Positions 50,222-59,563 of a DNA stretch of 60,434 nt are shown here, piece after piece. Location: contig JAAXXI010000009.1 of NCBI GenBank assembly GCA_013334565.1, forward strand, positions 1-60,434. Direction: 5' to 3'. The notes under the pieces are model-generated. The model searched no databases. It was given only the letters and a program-made list of their open reading frames with translations, and was not told the DNA's origin. The position numbers were made by a program, and so were the translations under genes. Numbering within the stretch: the stretch's first letter is position 1; each line of letters begins with the position of its first letter. Origin of the DNA: Chlorobiaceae bacterium (lineage in GTDB: Bacteria > Bacteroidota > Chlorobiia > Chlorobiales > Chlorobiaceae).

Positions 50222-50968
50222 CTACGACTGATGGGCGATCCACTCCGGCACATACTTCCATGCGGTTTTCAGGTCGCGGTCGCTGAGTCGCGACAAGGGG
50301 TCATGCTGCCGGAGAAGCTCCCGGAAAGAGCGGGAATGGTCCATATGGACCGTATGGCACAACTCGTGAAGCAAAATATGGTGAACGAGGGGCTCGGGCA
50401 GGAACAGGAGCTTGGTGTTCAGAGAGATCACTTTGCGCGACGAACAGCTTCCCCACCGCGAATGCAGCAGGCGCACCCCTGCCCCCGAGTAGGTGAAACC
50501 CCGGTTTTCGGCAAGGGTGGCCAGCAATGGCAGGAGTTCTTCGGCTGCCCGCTGCCTGATCCATGAAAGCAGGAGCTTGCGGCAGCGTTCCCGGTCCGCC
50601 GCCGGCGCGGGCAGATGGAGCGTCATGTTCGGTCGGTCCGCTTTCGTACGCGAAATGTCGCTGCGGTAGAGGATATGCCACGTTTCGGACACATGACGGA
50701 AAACAAGGCTCACCGGCATGCCGTTTTCATGGGTCGGCTCGGGTTCCGGGCGGTGTGCGTCCATCCGGGCAGCTGTTTTGCGGATCCAGGCCTCGTGCTG
50801 GAGGAGCAGCGATTCGATCTTCCTCTGCGAATATCCCTTACCGGGCACCACCACCTGGAGGCCGGCATGGGGCAGCATCCTGAGCCGGGCGTATTTCGCC
50901 CTCGTACTGACCTTCAGGGTATATTCGATCGGCCCTCCATCAGTTGGTTTGAATACGGAAACGGACAT
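50222..50968 (-). CDS. YgjP-like (M48/WLM-type) metal-dependent hydrolase
   Basis: 248 residues from ATG 50968; an upstream extension is rejected. The C-terminal part has RWGSCSSRKVISLNTKLLFLP and the zinc motif HELCHTVHMDHSRSF (HExxH). This is the YgjP family, whose substrate is unknown. A diverged fragment of the same coding sequence (around residues 93-124) occurs at 54472-54570. It is a single gene. Confidence 0.88.
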   Translation of the reverse strand: MSVSVFKPTDGGPIEYTLKVSTRAKYARLRMLPHAGLQVVVPGKGYSQRKIESLLLQHEAWIRKTAARMDAHRPEPEPTHENGMPVSLVFRHVSETWHILYRSDISRTKADRPNMTLHLPAPAADRERCRKLLLSWIRQRAAEELLPLLATLAENRGFTYSGAGVRLLHSRWGSCSSRKVISLNTKLLFLPEPLVHHILLHELCHTVHMDHSRSFRELLRQHDPLSRLSDRDLKTAWKYVPEWIAHQS

Positions 50969-51458
50969 ATAAAACAGGTTTATTAGGCTGTAAGCAGAAC
51001 AAAAAAACGTTCCGGTCTTGTTCACCTGAGTACGCATACGCATCAAGCCCCAATGTAAGGATTTTTTATCCCGGAGCCCGCCCCATGCTCTTCATGGCAA
51101 TCGTCCAGGCATAACAGGTCAACTCCCTCAAGCTGCATGCCCCCTCTCCCCCTCATGGAAAACAGCTACCCCTTTCAGGCTGGTAAAATACCGCATTCAG
51201 GGTATTTACCTCTCGATCGTTTTGTGCAATATTTTAACCTTAAATGCAAAAGTGAACGCGTGATAGCTGGTTCTTAAAAGAGGTGCCTGTTTCGGATCAC
51301 AGGAGAGACCGGGATAACTGATTCCAGCCCTTCATTACTGACAACAGTTCTGCACAAATCATGGATCATTCCCTGTATTACCGGTGCAGTGGATATCGCA
51401 CTCTTTTTCATACCGGATTGAATCACCAGGCAGAGAAACAAACTCGACATACAAAACA
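50969..51458. other. Intergenic region between YgjP-like gene and CBS
   Basis: 490 bp with no supported gene. A near-perfect dyad GGTAAAATACC (51182-51192) and GGTATTTACC (51201-51210) lies mid-way. The region should hold the CBS promoter and a leader of unknown content; I see no known riboswitch in it. Confidence 0.5.
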
Positions 51459-52850
51459 ATGGGATCATTTACGACATTACTGCCGCAAAAATCCGTTCTT
51501 GACATGATCGGAAACACGCCGATACTGGAAGTCACCAAAATCGATACCGGCCCGGCCCGATTGTTTCTCAAACTCGAGAACCAGAACCCCGGTGGATCGA
51601 TTAAAGACCGTATCGCCCTTTCGATGATCGATGCCGCCGAACGGGAAGGAAAACTCAAACCGGGAGGTACGCTGATCGAGGCGACGGCAGGCAACACCGG
51701 ACTTGGTCTCGCACTGGTAGCCGGCCAGAAAGGGTACAGGATGATACTGGTCATTCCAGACAAGATGAGCCAGGAAAAAATCTTCCATCTGAAAGCATTG
51801 GGAGCGGAAGTGGTTATCACAAGATCGGATGTCGAGAAAGGCCATCCCGATTACTATCAGGACAAAGCACGCAGGATAGCCGATGAAACACCCGGGGGAT
51901 TCTATGTCAACCAGTTTGAAAATCCCGCCAATCCGGCAGCACATGAAACAACCACCGCCCCTGAGATATGGAAACAGATGGATCACAACCTCGATGCCGT
52001 TGTATGCGGTGTTGGCAGCGGCGGAACACTCAGCGGCATCGGACGTTTTTTCTCGAAAGTCTCACCTCACGTCAACATGATCCTTGCCGACCCCGAGGGC
52101 TCTGTGCTTGCCCCGCTGGTCAACTCAGGGAAGAAAATATCCGGCGGAAGCTGGCTGGTTGAAGGGATCGGGGAAGATTACGTCCCGGAGAACTGCGATT
52201 TGAGCCTTGTGAAGAAAGCCTATACCATCACGGACGAAGAAAGCATTTCAACAGCCAGACTGCTTCTGGACAAAGAGGGGGTTCTGTGCGGCTCCTCGTC
52301 CGGCACGCTGCTGGCAGCCGCCTTGCGGTATTGCCGCGAACAGACTTCACCCAAGAGGGTGGTTACGCTGGTGTGCGACAGCGGCAACAAATACCTTTCG
52401 AAAATCTACAACCCGTTCTGGCTGAACGACAATGGCCTTACCCATTATTCACCGGCCCATGACCTGAGAGATCTGATCGCCAGGCCTTACCTGCGTGGCG
52501 AAGTCGTATGGGCATCGCTTCAGGAAACACTGCAGCAGGTCTACACCAAAATGAGGCAATACGATATATCGCATATACCTGTTCTCGAAAAGGGCCACCT
52601 GGTGGGGCTGATTGACGAAACCGATCTGCTGCTGCATATCATCGGCAATGAAACCGGCTTCAGGGAAAAGGTGGAAAGGCTCATGAAACGCGAAGTCGAA
52701 ACGATCGACGCACATGCTTCCGTCGACGATCTCCTGCCGCTGCTCGAACACTCAGGAGTCGCCTGCGTTACCGACAGGGAGCAATTCCTCGGGTTGATCA
52801 CCCCTGTTGATTTTCTCAACTACTTACGAAGAAGGACTGGACAATCATGA
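51459..52850 (+). CDS. Cystathionine beta-synthase
   Basis: 463 residues from ATG 51459. A PLP fold-type II catalytic domain has K49 in NPGGSIKDR, the substrate loop TAGNTGLGLAL, and the phosphate loop GVGSGGTLSGIG. The C-terminus carries a pair of CBS domains (about 335-460, KMRQYDISHIPVL and LIDETDLLLHI). It condenses homocysteine and serine to cystathionine. CBS rather than plain CysK is favoured by the tail and the gene after it. The stop overlaps the next start by four bases. Confidence 0.93.
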   Translation: MGSFTTLLPQKSVLDMIGNTPILEVTKIDTGPARLFLKLENQNPGGSIKDRIALSMIDAAEREGKLKPGGTLIEATAGNTGLGLALVAGQKGYRMILVIPDKMSQEKIFHLKALGAEVVITRSDVEKGHPDYYQDKARRIADETPGGFYVNQFENPANPAAHETTTAPEIWKQMDHNLDAVVCGVGSGGTLSGIGRFFSKVSPHVNMILADPEGSVLAPLVNSGKKISGGSWLVEGIGEDYVPENCDLSLVKKAYTITDEESISTARLLLDKEGVLCGSSSGTLLAAALRYCREQTSPKRVVTLVCDSGNKYLSKIYNPFWLNDNGLTHYSPAHDLRDLIARPYLRGEVVWASLQETLQQVYTKMRQYDISHIPVLEKGHLVGLIDETDLLLHIIGNETGFREKVERLMKREVETIDAHASVDDLLPLLEHSGVACVTDREQFLGLITPVDFLNYLRRRTGQS

Positions 52851-54022
52851 CCCTGAACGTGGCAAAAAAAGATCTCATCAACGGATTCAATACAAAAGTG
52901 ATCCATGCGGAACAACATGCCGATCCAGCAACGAATGCCGTAATCACTCCGATCTACGCAACATCGACCTATTCTCAGGAAGCTCCCGGCAAAAACAAGG
53001 GCTTTGACTACGGTCGAACGCATAATCCCACCCGGTTCGCCTTCGAGCGGGCTGTCGCTGCGCTTGAGGGCGGAACTGCAGGATTTGCATTTTCCTCAGG
53101 ACTTGCCGCTATCTCAACCGTCCTCGAGCTGTTGAAAGCAGGTTCCCATATCATCGCAATAGACGATATCTACGGCGGCACCTTCCGTCTTCTGGAACGG
53201 GTACGGAAACATTCGTCCGGGATCGTCACAAGCTATATCGACCTGACCGATCCTTCGAAACTCCGTGATGCGATCAGGGAAAACACCGGAATGATATGGC
53301 TTGAAACACCGACAAACCCGCTGCTTAAACTTGCGGATATCGGCGCTATCGCCGTAGAAGCCCACAAGCACGACATCATCGTCGTCGTCGACAACACGTT
53401 CGCTTCGCCAGCCCTTCAGCGCCCGCTGGATTTCGGTGCGGATATCGTCGTCCATTCCGCAACCAAGTACATCAGCGGCCATTCTGACGTGATCGCCGGC
53501 ATCGCCGTCACAGGGCGTTCCGATCTTGCCGACAGGCTGCGTTTCCTGCAGAATGCCGTTGGTTCCATATTAGGCCCCTTTGACAGTTTCCTGGCCCACC
53601 GTGGCCTCAAAACGCTCGGATTACGGGCTGAACGCCACAGTGAAAACGCAGGGATACTGGCAAGCTGGCTCGAAAAACATCCCGCAGTGGAAAAAGTTAT
53701 CTATCCGGGAAGCCCGAACCATCCACAATATGATCTGGTGCAAAAGCAGCAGAATGGCCGTGGTGGAGGAATCATCACAATCATCCTGAAAGGGGGGCTC
53801 GAAGCTGCGAAAACCGCACTGAGCCGCACCCGCTTGTTTACGCTTGCAGAAAGCCTCGGCGGAGTCGAAAGCCTCATCGAACACCCTGCGATAATGACCC
53901 ATTCGTCCATTCCTGCGGAAATCCGGCAGAAAAACGGCATCGTGGATGGACTTATCCGGTTATCGGTGGGTATCGAAGATGTTGACGATTTACGAGCCGA
54001 CCTGCAGCAGGCATTTGATTAG
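52847..54022 (+). CDS. Cystathionine gamma-lyase / gamma-synthase family
   Basis: 391 residues of the Cys/Met metabolism PLP family: FDYGRTHNPTRFAFE, SSGLAAIS, ETPTNPLLK, K207 in HSATKYISGHSD, and the late SLGGVESLIEHPA. Paired with CBS by a four-base overlap, it most likely cleaves cystathionine to cysteine and 2-oxobutyrate, completing reverse transsulfuration from the homocysteine made by ahcY. Sequence alone does not exclude gamma-synthase activity. Confidence 0.92.
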   Translation: MTLNVAKKDLINGFNTKVIHAEQHADPATNAVITPIYATSTYSQEAPGKNKGFDYGRTHNPTRFAFERAVAALEGGTAGFAFSSGLAAISTVLELLKAGSHIIAIDDIYGGTFRLLERVRKHSSGIVTSYIDLTDPSKLRDAIRENTGMIWLETPTNPLLKLADIGAIAVEAHKHDIIVVVDNTFASPALQRPLDFGADIVVHSATKYISGHSDVIAGIAVTGRSDLADRLRFLQNAVGSILGPFDSFLAHRGLKTLGLRAERHSENAGILASWLEKHPAVEKVIYPGSPNHPQYDLVQKQQNGRGGGIITIILKGGLEAAKTALSRTRLFTLAESLGGVESLIEHPAIMTHSSIPAEIRQKNGIVDGLIRLSVGIEDVDDLRADLQQAFD

Positions 54023-54471
54023 CAGGCGAAGAACAATGCGTAATCCTGAAAAAGGATCACATCATGAACTCTCCGGCTGAAAACCTGCATCAGTTCCGAA
54101 AGGGGAAATTCCAGCCGGTTGCTGCATTTTCCTGTCGTCTTCATGAAAGCACAGAACCATGACAGGTTGATCCTTAAACGGGATCTCGCGACATACCCGA
54201 TTCTCCTTCTGAACGATGCAACCTGTCATTAATCCCCCCAGCCGGTAATTTCATCCCAGAGCCCGCCCAAGGTCTTCGTGCAGCTTCTGGCCATGATGGT
54301 TGCAGACGAAAAGCCTGATGACGTTATCGGTAATCCCTGCCGCTCGCGGCAGATATCATCATGATAGCGACACCTCTCTCTGTATCTGCCTCGAGCGCCC
54401 TGGTGAAAACCTTCATGGACAGGCGCTTTACTCATTACACCATGATCGGCAGCGAGGAATTATGGTTCATC
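54023..54471. other. Intergenic region between gamma-lyase and methyltransferase
   Basis: About 450 bp with no supported gene. Both strands carry short open frames without family signals. A CAGAGCCCGCCC-TCTTC stretch (about 54255-54275) resembles one near 51072, which hints at shared repeat sequence. Confidence 0.45.
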
Positions 54472-54570
54472 GCCGCCGGTGCGGGCAGATGGAGCGTCAT
54501 GTTCGGTCGGTCCGCTTTCGTATGCGAAAGGTCACTGCGGTTCAGGATTTGCCACTCTTCGGGCTCATTC
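54472..54570 (-). pseudogene. Fragment of a YgjP-like hydrolase gene
   Basis: About 95 bp align with 50600-50692 at roughly 88% identity, including a shared run of more than 40 identical bases. In frame it reads EEWQILNRSDLSHTKADR and then PNMTLHLPAPAA, with conservative changes from the intact gene, so it is the remnant of a diverged paralog rather than a recent copy. It lacks the zinc site. It lies just upstream of a methyltransferase gene. Confidence 0.75.
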
Positions 54571-54632
54571 AGAGGTTACGATGCTCACCGGCGAACGGTG
54601 GACAGGATTCATGCGTTTTCAACGGAAAACAG

Positions 54633-55520
54633 ATGAATACCATGCCGGACAACAGAACAGATCGTTTTTTCAGATACCTGAACTGGCTTTTCAATCCATT
54701 CCATGGCTTGGAGACCACGGAAGTCTATGATCTCATCGGCACCTCTTCGCTTACCGAAAATGCGTTATACCTGAATCTCGGCTATTGGCGGGATGCTGAA
54801 ACCATCGACGAAGCCAGCGAAGAGCTTGCTCTTCTTGTGGCGAAAAGAGGCGGCATGCGTCCGGGTGATACCGTACTGGATTGCGGGTATGGTTTTGGTG
54901 ACCAGGACATCCTCTGGGCCAGGAAAATGAAACCTGAAAAAATCATCGGGCTGAATATCACGCGCTCCCAGGTCGAGCGCGCCCGGATGAATGTTGCCGA
55001 TGCGGGCCTCGTGAAATCAATCGACCTGAGGGAAGGTTCGGCGACAGAGATGCCGATTGAAAATGAATCCGTCGACCTGGTTGTTTCCGTGGAAAGTGCG
55101 TTCCACTACAGAAGCCGCGAGGATTTTTTCAGGGAAGCGTTCCGCGTTCTGCAGCCGGGCGGAAGGCTTGTGACCGCGGACATCCTGCCGACTGAAGACT
55201 CCCGGAACCCCTTCAGGCGAATGGAGCAATGGTTTTCATGGAACCTTGTCGCGGGAAAATTCAATATCCCAATTGAAAACCGCTATCTGATCCCCTTCTA
55301 TAATGACAAGCTCCGCAGTGCCGGATTTGTCCAGATCGACATCAGATCGATACGTGACGATGTCTACAAGCCTCTTCATGACTACCTGTCAGAAAACCGG
55401 ACATTTGTCGGCAAGCTGCATCCGCTTGCCAAAATCCTTGCGCAACTGACCCTGAATCGATCTGCGGAGAGTGTCTATGCCGGCCTGGACTATATCCTCT
55501 GCTATGCGGAAAAACGATAA
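54633..55520 (+). CDS. Class I SAM-dependent methyltransferase
   Basis: 295 residues from ATG 54633 (or the ATG at 54642). The SAM loop VLDCGYGFGDQDILWA, acidic IIGLNITRSQVERAR, and VDLVVSVESAFHYRSREDFFREAFRVLQPGG are typical of Methyltransf_11 small-molecule or lipid enzymes. The acceptor is unknown. An open frame extends upstream through the YgjP-like fragment and is rejected. It is convergent with the next gene. Confidence 0.88.
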   Translation: MNTMPDNRTDRFFRYLNWLFNPFHGLETTEVYDLIGTSSLTENALYLNLGYWRDAETIDEASEELALLVAKRGGMRPGDTVLDCGYGFGDQDILWARKMKPEKIIGLNITRSQVERARMNVADAGLVKSIDLREGSATEMPIENESVDLVVSVESAFHYRSREDFFREAFRVLQPGGRLVTADILPTEDSRNPFRRMEQWFSWNLVAGKFNIPIENRYLIPFYNDKLRSAGFVQIDIRSIRDDVYKPLHDYLSENRTFVGKLHPLAKILAQLTLNRSAESVYAGLDYILCYAEKR

Positions 55521-55584
55521 CTTGGAGAACAAAGACAGGAGGGATGTCCTGTCCGGACGGGAGTCATGTTCGAACTGGTATCAT

Positions 55585-56418
55585 TCAGATTGCCGCACGC
55601 CCGGTTCCCGGTGATTTCCCTGCAACTGCTTTGAAAAAGGTATAGCAGAACACGCCGTCATCCCCGGACGTCCGCCGCAACCCCCTGATTCCGTCGTCAA
55701 ATGTTTTTCTGTCGATGAGCCCGGCGCTGACGGAGGGCTCGCGAACGCCTTCGATCATGGCGGTGAAGGTGTTTTCAATAAAGCCTTCGACGAGTTGCGG
55801 ACGGCTTGAATCGACATAGACCATGCGCGGCGACACGTGAATCGCTTCAAAGCCCGCCGAAAGGAGAAGGGGGTAAAGCTCCCGGCCGATATTGGCATTC
55901 CCGCCCGCCCTTTTCTGCAGTTCGATCAGGCATTCGATGGCCTTGTGCGAATCCGCATTGTCAGGATAAAAACAGGTCGAGCCGTGATCCCCTTCGATAA
56001 CCGTTATCGTACCTTCGGGCTTGAGGAACGCGCCCAGGCGCTGCAGCGCTTCAACCGGCCGTGAAAGATGCTCGAGGACAAAGCAGACGAAGATGTGGTC
56101 GAATGATTCCGGCTCGAAAGGAAGATTGAAGATGTCCTCCTGCTGAAAGGTGACATTCGTATACCCGGCTCTCTCAATGTTCGCCTTTGCCTCGGCAACC
56201 GAATGTTCGGAAATATCGACCGAGGTGATGAAGGCGTGGGGACTGTTTTTCACAAGGGTCACGGTTTGTGCGCCGACACCGCAACCGGCCTCAAGGACAC
56301 TGCTTCCAGCGGGATAAGCGGTATCGGAATGCAGCAGTTCGGCAAGCGTCGACGCCTGGTCCTGCAACCGGATCTTCTCTCTTTCATGATAGCCGTGAAC
56401 GTATTTCATAGAGGTCAT
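55585..56418 (-). CDS. Class I SAM-dependent methyltransferase
   Basis: 277 residues. SAM motifs are VLEAGCGVGAQTVTLVK, ITSVDISEHSVAEAKANIE, QQEDIFNLPF and DHIFVCFVLEHLSRPVEAL. The C-terminal half is a variable substrate domain. It overlaps the next methyltransferase gene by four bases (56415-56418), so the two form an operon. Their acceptor is not evident; polyketide, quinone or lipid targets are possible. Confidence 0.9.
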   Translation of the reverse strand: MTSMKYVHGYHEREKIRLQDQASTLAELLHSDTAYPAGSSVLEAGCGVGAQTVTLVKNSPHAFITSVDISEHSVAEAKANIERAGYTNVTFQQEDIFNLPFEPESFDHIFVCFVLEHLSRPVEALQRLGAFLKPEGTITVIEGDHGSTCFYPDNADSHKAIECLIELQKRAGGNANIGRELYPLLLSAGFEAIHVSPRMVYVDSSRPQLVEGFIENTFTAMIEGVREPSVSAGLIDRKTFDDGIRGLRRTSGDDGVFCYTFFKAVAGKSPGTGRAAI

Positions 56419-57053
56419 GTGTTTCTGAAATCGATGCGGACCAGTTCCTTGCCGTCACCCATGAACCGGCTCTGCTCTCTGATGCGAACCAGCCCCGCCA
56501 TATGCAGCTGTTTCTCAAGGAATTCCCGGTCGACCTCCTGCTTGAATCCCGACAAAACGTCCATTGCCTTGACTCCGGAACCTGAAATTCGGGGCGCGTC
56601 GTGCCTGACCTGAAACACTATGGAGACAACCGTCCCTTTTTTCATGACCTGCCTGAGTTGCCCGATGAACCGTTCAATGTCAATGAATTCAAGCACCAGA
56701 TTCACAACGACGAGATCTACCGTCGCTTCGGAAAAGTACGCGTGATTCAGATCGAGGCAACGGGTCTGGAGGGAACCGATTCTTTCGCCGTACCTGGCGG
56801 TGCAGAGCTTCAGGAAATGCTCGTTGATGTCAATTCCGTAGACTGTCCTGGTGACTTCCGGCCTGACGTGTTCCAGGCCGTTACCGGTGCAGATGCCGAT
56901 ATAGATCAGCTTCTCCGGTAAATAGTCTTCGTATTGACTTTGAAAAATCGAGTTGAGCGCCTGAAGCTGAAGCACATCGGGATGGAACATGTGCGCTTCG
57001 TAGTCCGCCGCTGTTATTTCAAGCCAGGGATTCGTGAGGTTCAGAAGCGACAT
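56415..57053 (-). CDS. Class I SAM-dependent methyltransferase (small)
   Basis: About 212 residues from ATG 57053. YIGICTGNGLEHV is a variant SAM loop, YGIDINEHFLKLC the acidic motif, and VDLVVVNLVLEFIDIERFI the post-loop strand. The usual GxGxG reads GICTGNG. It is first in the two-gene methyltransferase operon. The acceptor is unknown. Confidence 0.86.
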   Translation of the reverse strand: MSLLNLTNPWLEITAADYEAHMFHPDVLQLQALNSIFQSQYEDYLPEKLIYIGICTGNGLEHVRPEVTRTVYGIDINEHFLKLCTARYGERIGSLQTRCLDLNHAYFSEATVDLVVVNLVLEFIDIERFIGQLRQVMKKGTVVSIVFQVRHDAPRISGSGVKAMDVLSGFKQEVDREFLEKQLHMAGLVRIREQSRFMGDGKELVRIDFRNT

Positions 57054-57283
57054 CTGATACACAGCTTGTTCATCTTTTGTCCGTCATTCTTCGAGGCACC
57101 AATATACTCACTTCTGCCTCTGAAATCCACGGCGTCCATGCAACATCCGAATGAGGCTTGCCCATTGCATTATTTACTCCTCTTCAGAATGGTAATGAAA
57201 TGACCATCAATTCAATGAAACACCGCCAGTTGGTTTTATGCTTTCTGGAATGTCTCTGAGTCACTCCCTTGCAACGGAAAACA

Positions 57284-57562
57284 TTACCTTTTCAAGTCAC
57301 GATAAAAATTTTCATGCGGCCCGACAGCTTCCAGATAAATCAACCGGACACTTTCTTCAAGTGTATAACCCAAAAGATATAATTGGTTGTTACTGTGAAA
57401 CTTGAAAACATACAGGGCTCCCAGATCCCCCTTCTTCCGCTCCCCTGTCTCAGGATTCTGACGTACCTTTTCAACGGCGGCATCCACATCCATCGCAGTT
57501 TTGTCGTGAAGTTTTTTGTACTGCCGGGCAAATCTGCGTGTTTGCATGACCGACCACGTCAC
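57284..57562 (-). CDS. RelE/ParE family toxin
   Basis: 92 residues, basic, with RRFARQYKKLHDKTAMDVDAA and a late LYLLGYTLEESVRLIYLEAVG strand pattern typical of RelE/ParE-type toxins. These cut mRNA at the ribosome or poison gyrase. It is encoded after its antitoxin with a four-base overlap, the usual order for this class. Confidence 0.88.
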   Translation of the reverse strand: MTWSVMQTRRFARQYKKLHDKTAMDVDAAVEKVRQNPETGERKKGDLGALYVFKFHSNNQLYLLGYTLEESVRLIYLEAVGPHENFYRDLKR

Positions 57563-57792
57563 TGACCGGCACTCCTGGGAACAAAAGGCATGGCCTTTTC
57601 ACGCGGCTCGGCCATCGAAACCAAAGATTCCGCTATGAAACTAACAGGAAGATCGGGATTATCGAGTGCTGCCCTGCCAACCCGAGCCCAGAACTCGACC
57701 TGCCCGGCAATAGTGCGATGCTCCGCTATCGCATTTTGCCTGGCCTGCTCATACAGTTTCTGATCGATTCGTATTGAAGTACTTACTGCCAT
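57559..57792 (-). CDS. ParD-like antitoxin
   Basis: 77 residues. MAVSTSIRIDQKLYEQARQNAIAEHRTIAGQVEFWARVGRAALDN-type sequence (quoted in part: STSIRIDQKLYEQA, then RTIAGQVEFWARVG) matches the ribbon-helix-helix ParD-like antitoxin family. It should bind the toxin and repress the pair. It overlaps the toxin start by four bases. Confidence 0.87.
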   Translation of the reverse strand: MAVSTSIRIDQKLYEQARQNAIAEHRTIAGQVEFWARVGRAALDNPDLPVSFIAESLVSMAEPREKAMPFVPRSAGQ

Positions 57793-57879
57793 TAAAAATC
57801 TCCTGTATCACATTTACTACATTTGTGGTAAACATAACGATTTTTATTTCATAATGAAAATCACTGAACGCAAACCTGT

Positions 57880-57990
57880 ATTGAGTAAAAATCCGGAGGG
57901 ATTCATCATCAAAAACAATAGCTGCCCTCTCAATCCCTCAAACCATCACATGATGCAACGACCCTGGCGCATCCAAGTCTCGCTCCTCTC
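57880..57990 (-). pseudogene. REP-associated (Y1) transposase remnant, fragment A
   Basis: On the - strand one frame reads REERDLDAPGSLHHVMV, a stop, then GIERAAIVFDDESLRIF. This is the N-terminal signature of IS200/RAYT-type Y1 transposases (PG.LHH.MVRGIER..IF.DD). The rest of the gene is absent. It relates to fragments at 59160-59366 and 60305-60434. Confidence 0.6.
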
Positions 57991-58060
57991 GGCAGAGTAA
58001 CGCTCCCTTACAAGTTCTTGATCAATAATTATTCTTCATAAAAAAGACAGAAAATGATCT

Positions 58061-58078
58061 CTCTGTGACCTCGTTTAC
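58061..58078 (+). repeat. Inverted repeat flanking a toxin-antitoxin pair, left arm
   Basis: CTCTGTGACCTCGTTTAC. Its complement with a two-base gap lies at 58963-58978 in inverted orientation, so the two arms bracket the TA pair at 58208-58773. Confidence 0.6.
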
Positions 58079-58207
58079 GCTCTCCCTGATCCCACACGTT
58101 TGTTTACGTAGTTACGAGCGTCCCGGTTCTTATTCTTGCAGTTGTTTTATGTACATGCTATATTGAATTGCATATGCAACGCAAAAACCGCAAACACATC
58201 AACTGCC

Positions 58208-58477
58208 ATGAAAAGCGCATCATTACCATCGCTCCGTGTCGAACCTGAGCTGCGAAAAGCTGCTGAACAGGTTCTCAAGCATGGTGAAACTCTTTCTTCA
58301 TTCATCGAAACATCACTGCGTGCTAATATCGATCGGCGGCTCAATCAAAAAGAGTTTATAGCCAGAGGACTTGCGTCACGGGACCACGCCCTCAGTTCGG
58401 GGGAGTATGTGGACGCTGACCTTGTTATGAAGGAACTGCAGCAGAGGCTCGACAAAGCAAAACAGAAACAGCGGTGA
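58208..58477 (+). CDS. YlcI/YnfO-like ribbon-helix-helix antitoxin
   Basis: 89 residues from ATG 58208. SLPSLRVEPELRKAAEQVL with ETLSSFIETSLRANIDRR is the RHH DNA-binding layout of small antitoxins, followed by an extended toxin-binding helix (KEFIARGLASRD, ELQQRLDK). It precedes and overlaps the toxin (GTGA), forming a standard two-gene operon. Confidence 0.85.
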   Translation: MKSASLPSLRVEPELRKAAEQVLKHGETLSSFIETSLRANIDRRLNQKEFIARGLASRDHALSSGEYVDADLVMKELQQRLDKAKQKQR

Positions 58478-58773
58478 AGTTCACTGTCCGGTTTACAACG
58501 GAAGCAAAAAATGACCTTGTCCGTCTTTATGATTTTTTGCTTGAAAAAGACTTGAACGTTGCTGAACAGGCCATTGATGCCATCTATCGAGCAGTGAAGT
58601 TCCTGAGGCACTTTCCGTTGAGTTGCAGAAAAGCGGCACCGGAAACCCCATGGCTGCGTGAACTGTTGATATCATTCGGCAACTCCGGTTATGTCGCCCT
58701 GTTCGAAATCGACAATCAGCAAACCATCACGATCCTTGCGTTTCGGCATCAGCATGAAGATGACTATTTGTGA
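58474..58773 (+). CDS. RelE/ParE family toxin
   Basis: 99 residues from a GTG start overlapping the antitoxin stop. KFTVRFTTEAKNDLVRLYDFLL, the LRHFPLSCRKAAP segment, and the final ITILAFRHQHEDDYL strand are characteristic of ParE/RelE toxins (IL.v.H..rd.). It probably targets gyrase or translation. It is bracketed by inverted repeats with the antitoxin. Confidence 0.88.
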   Translation: MKFTVRFTTEAKNDLVRLYDFLLEKDLNVAEQAIDAIYRAVKFLRHFPLSCRKAAPETPWLRELLISFGNSGYVALFEIDNQQTITILAFRHQHEDDYL

Positions 58774-59159
58774 ACTATCGGCTACACATACCAAGCCGAT
58801 CTTCTTCCAAAACCCAATATTCCACTTCCAGTAAAATTGAGTGCGACTCACTTTCTTCTTCCCTGACAGCAAATTAGGGGACGACATTCATGCCATTCAG
58901 TTACAGAGTGATGTTCCGAAGAATCTCAGCAACTGCAGAAACGAAGGAATTGAGGGAGGTAAGTAAACGAGGTCAGAGTAACACTTCAGAACATTGCTCA
59001 CCTGCTTTTCATCCGTTCATCGTCGCACCGGCATACTCACTCATGACCTTGAAATACCCGGCAAACTGCTTTCTCAGCATGGCCGCTTACCCAACCTGCA
59101 CCGCGAAAACAGAAAAAAACGGGTTATTCCGGCAGATGCGAAACCCTCCCCGATATCAT
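58774..59159. other. Intergenic region between TA pairs
   Basis: About 385 bp. No intact gene. It includes the right inverted-repeat arm and probable decayed transposase sequence continuing from the fragment at 59160-59366. Short open frames here have no family signal. Confidence 0.5.
58963..58978 (-). repeat. Inverted repeat flanking a toxin-antitoxin pair, right arm
   Basis: GTAAACGAGGTCAGAG, the reverse complement of 58061-58078 apart from a two-base deletion. Confidence 0.6.
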
Positions 59160-59366
59160 TGTCCAGCAACCGCAAACGCTTGATTACCGGCAACAGGGCA
59201 AAGGCAGAGACTTCCGTGTCTTATACTTTTGCCATCAGGCCAATGCGATCTACGAACATCTTCCTGTCAGTATCGTCACGAATATTCCCCTGCTCGATTC
59301 CCCTGAACCATAATATGATGCAGCGCTCCAGGCACTTCCAGGTCCCGCTTCTTTCGACATAATGCA
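59160..59366 (-). pseudogene. REP-associated (Y1) transposase remnant, fragment B
   Basis: On the - strand the reading passes through two frames: RDLEVPGALHHIMVQG, then (shifted) RGIEQGNIRDDTDRKMFVDR and IGLMAK before a stop. It is a Y1/RAYT transposase N-terminus broken by a frameshift and a stop. About 115 bp (59163-59277) recur at 60309-60430. The catalytic tyrosine region is missing. Confidence 0.68.
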
Positions 59367-59563
59367 TTTTGGCTGGTGATGGTATACGACAAGCTCCTTC
59401 AGGGATATATGATAACAATATACTTTTTGACTGATTCTTCTACGCTTCCAGGCATTTCGCCTATATTACGCTAAACCATGAACAATCTTTTCGCAATAAG
59501 GCGGAGCACGGTAAAAAACTTTTTTTGCAAAACATACGGCAATGCCGTACCTTTCATTCGTTC

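Noticed and set aside
51182..51210. Dyad upstream of CBS as a riboswitch or terminator
   Set aside because: Single short stem with no T run and no match to a known riboswitch layout.
54229..54435. A frame ending MARSCTKTLGGLWDEITGW that faintly recalls reverse transcriptase N-termini
   Set aside because: Only about a dozen residues are suggestive and no catalytic motif follows; too weak to call.
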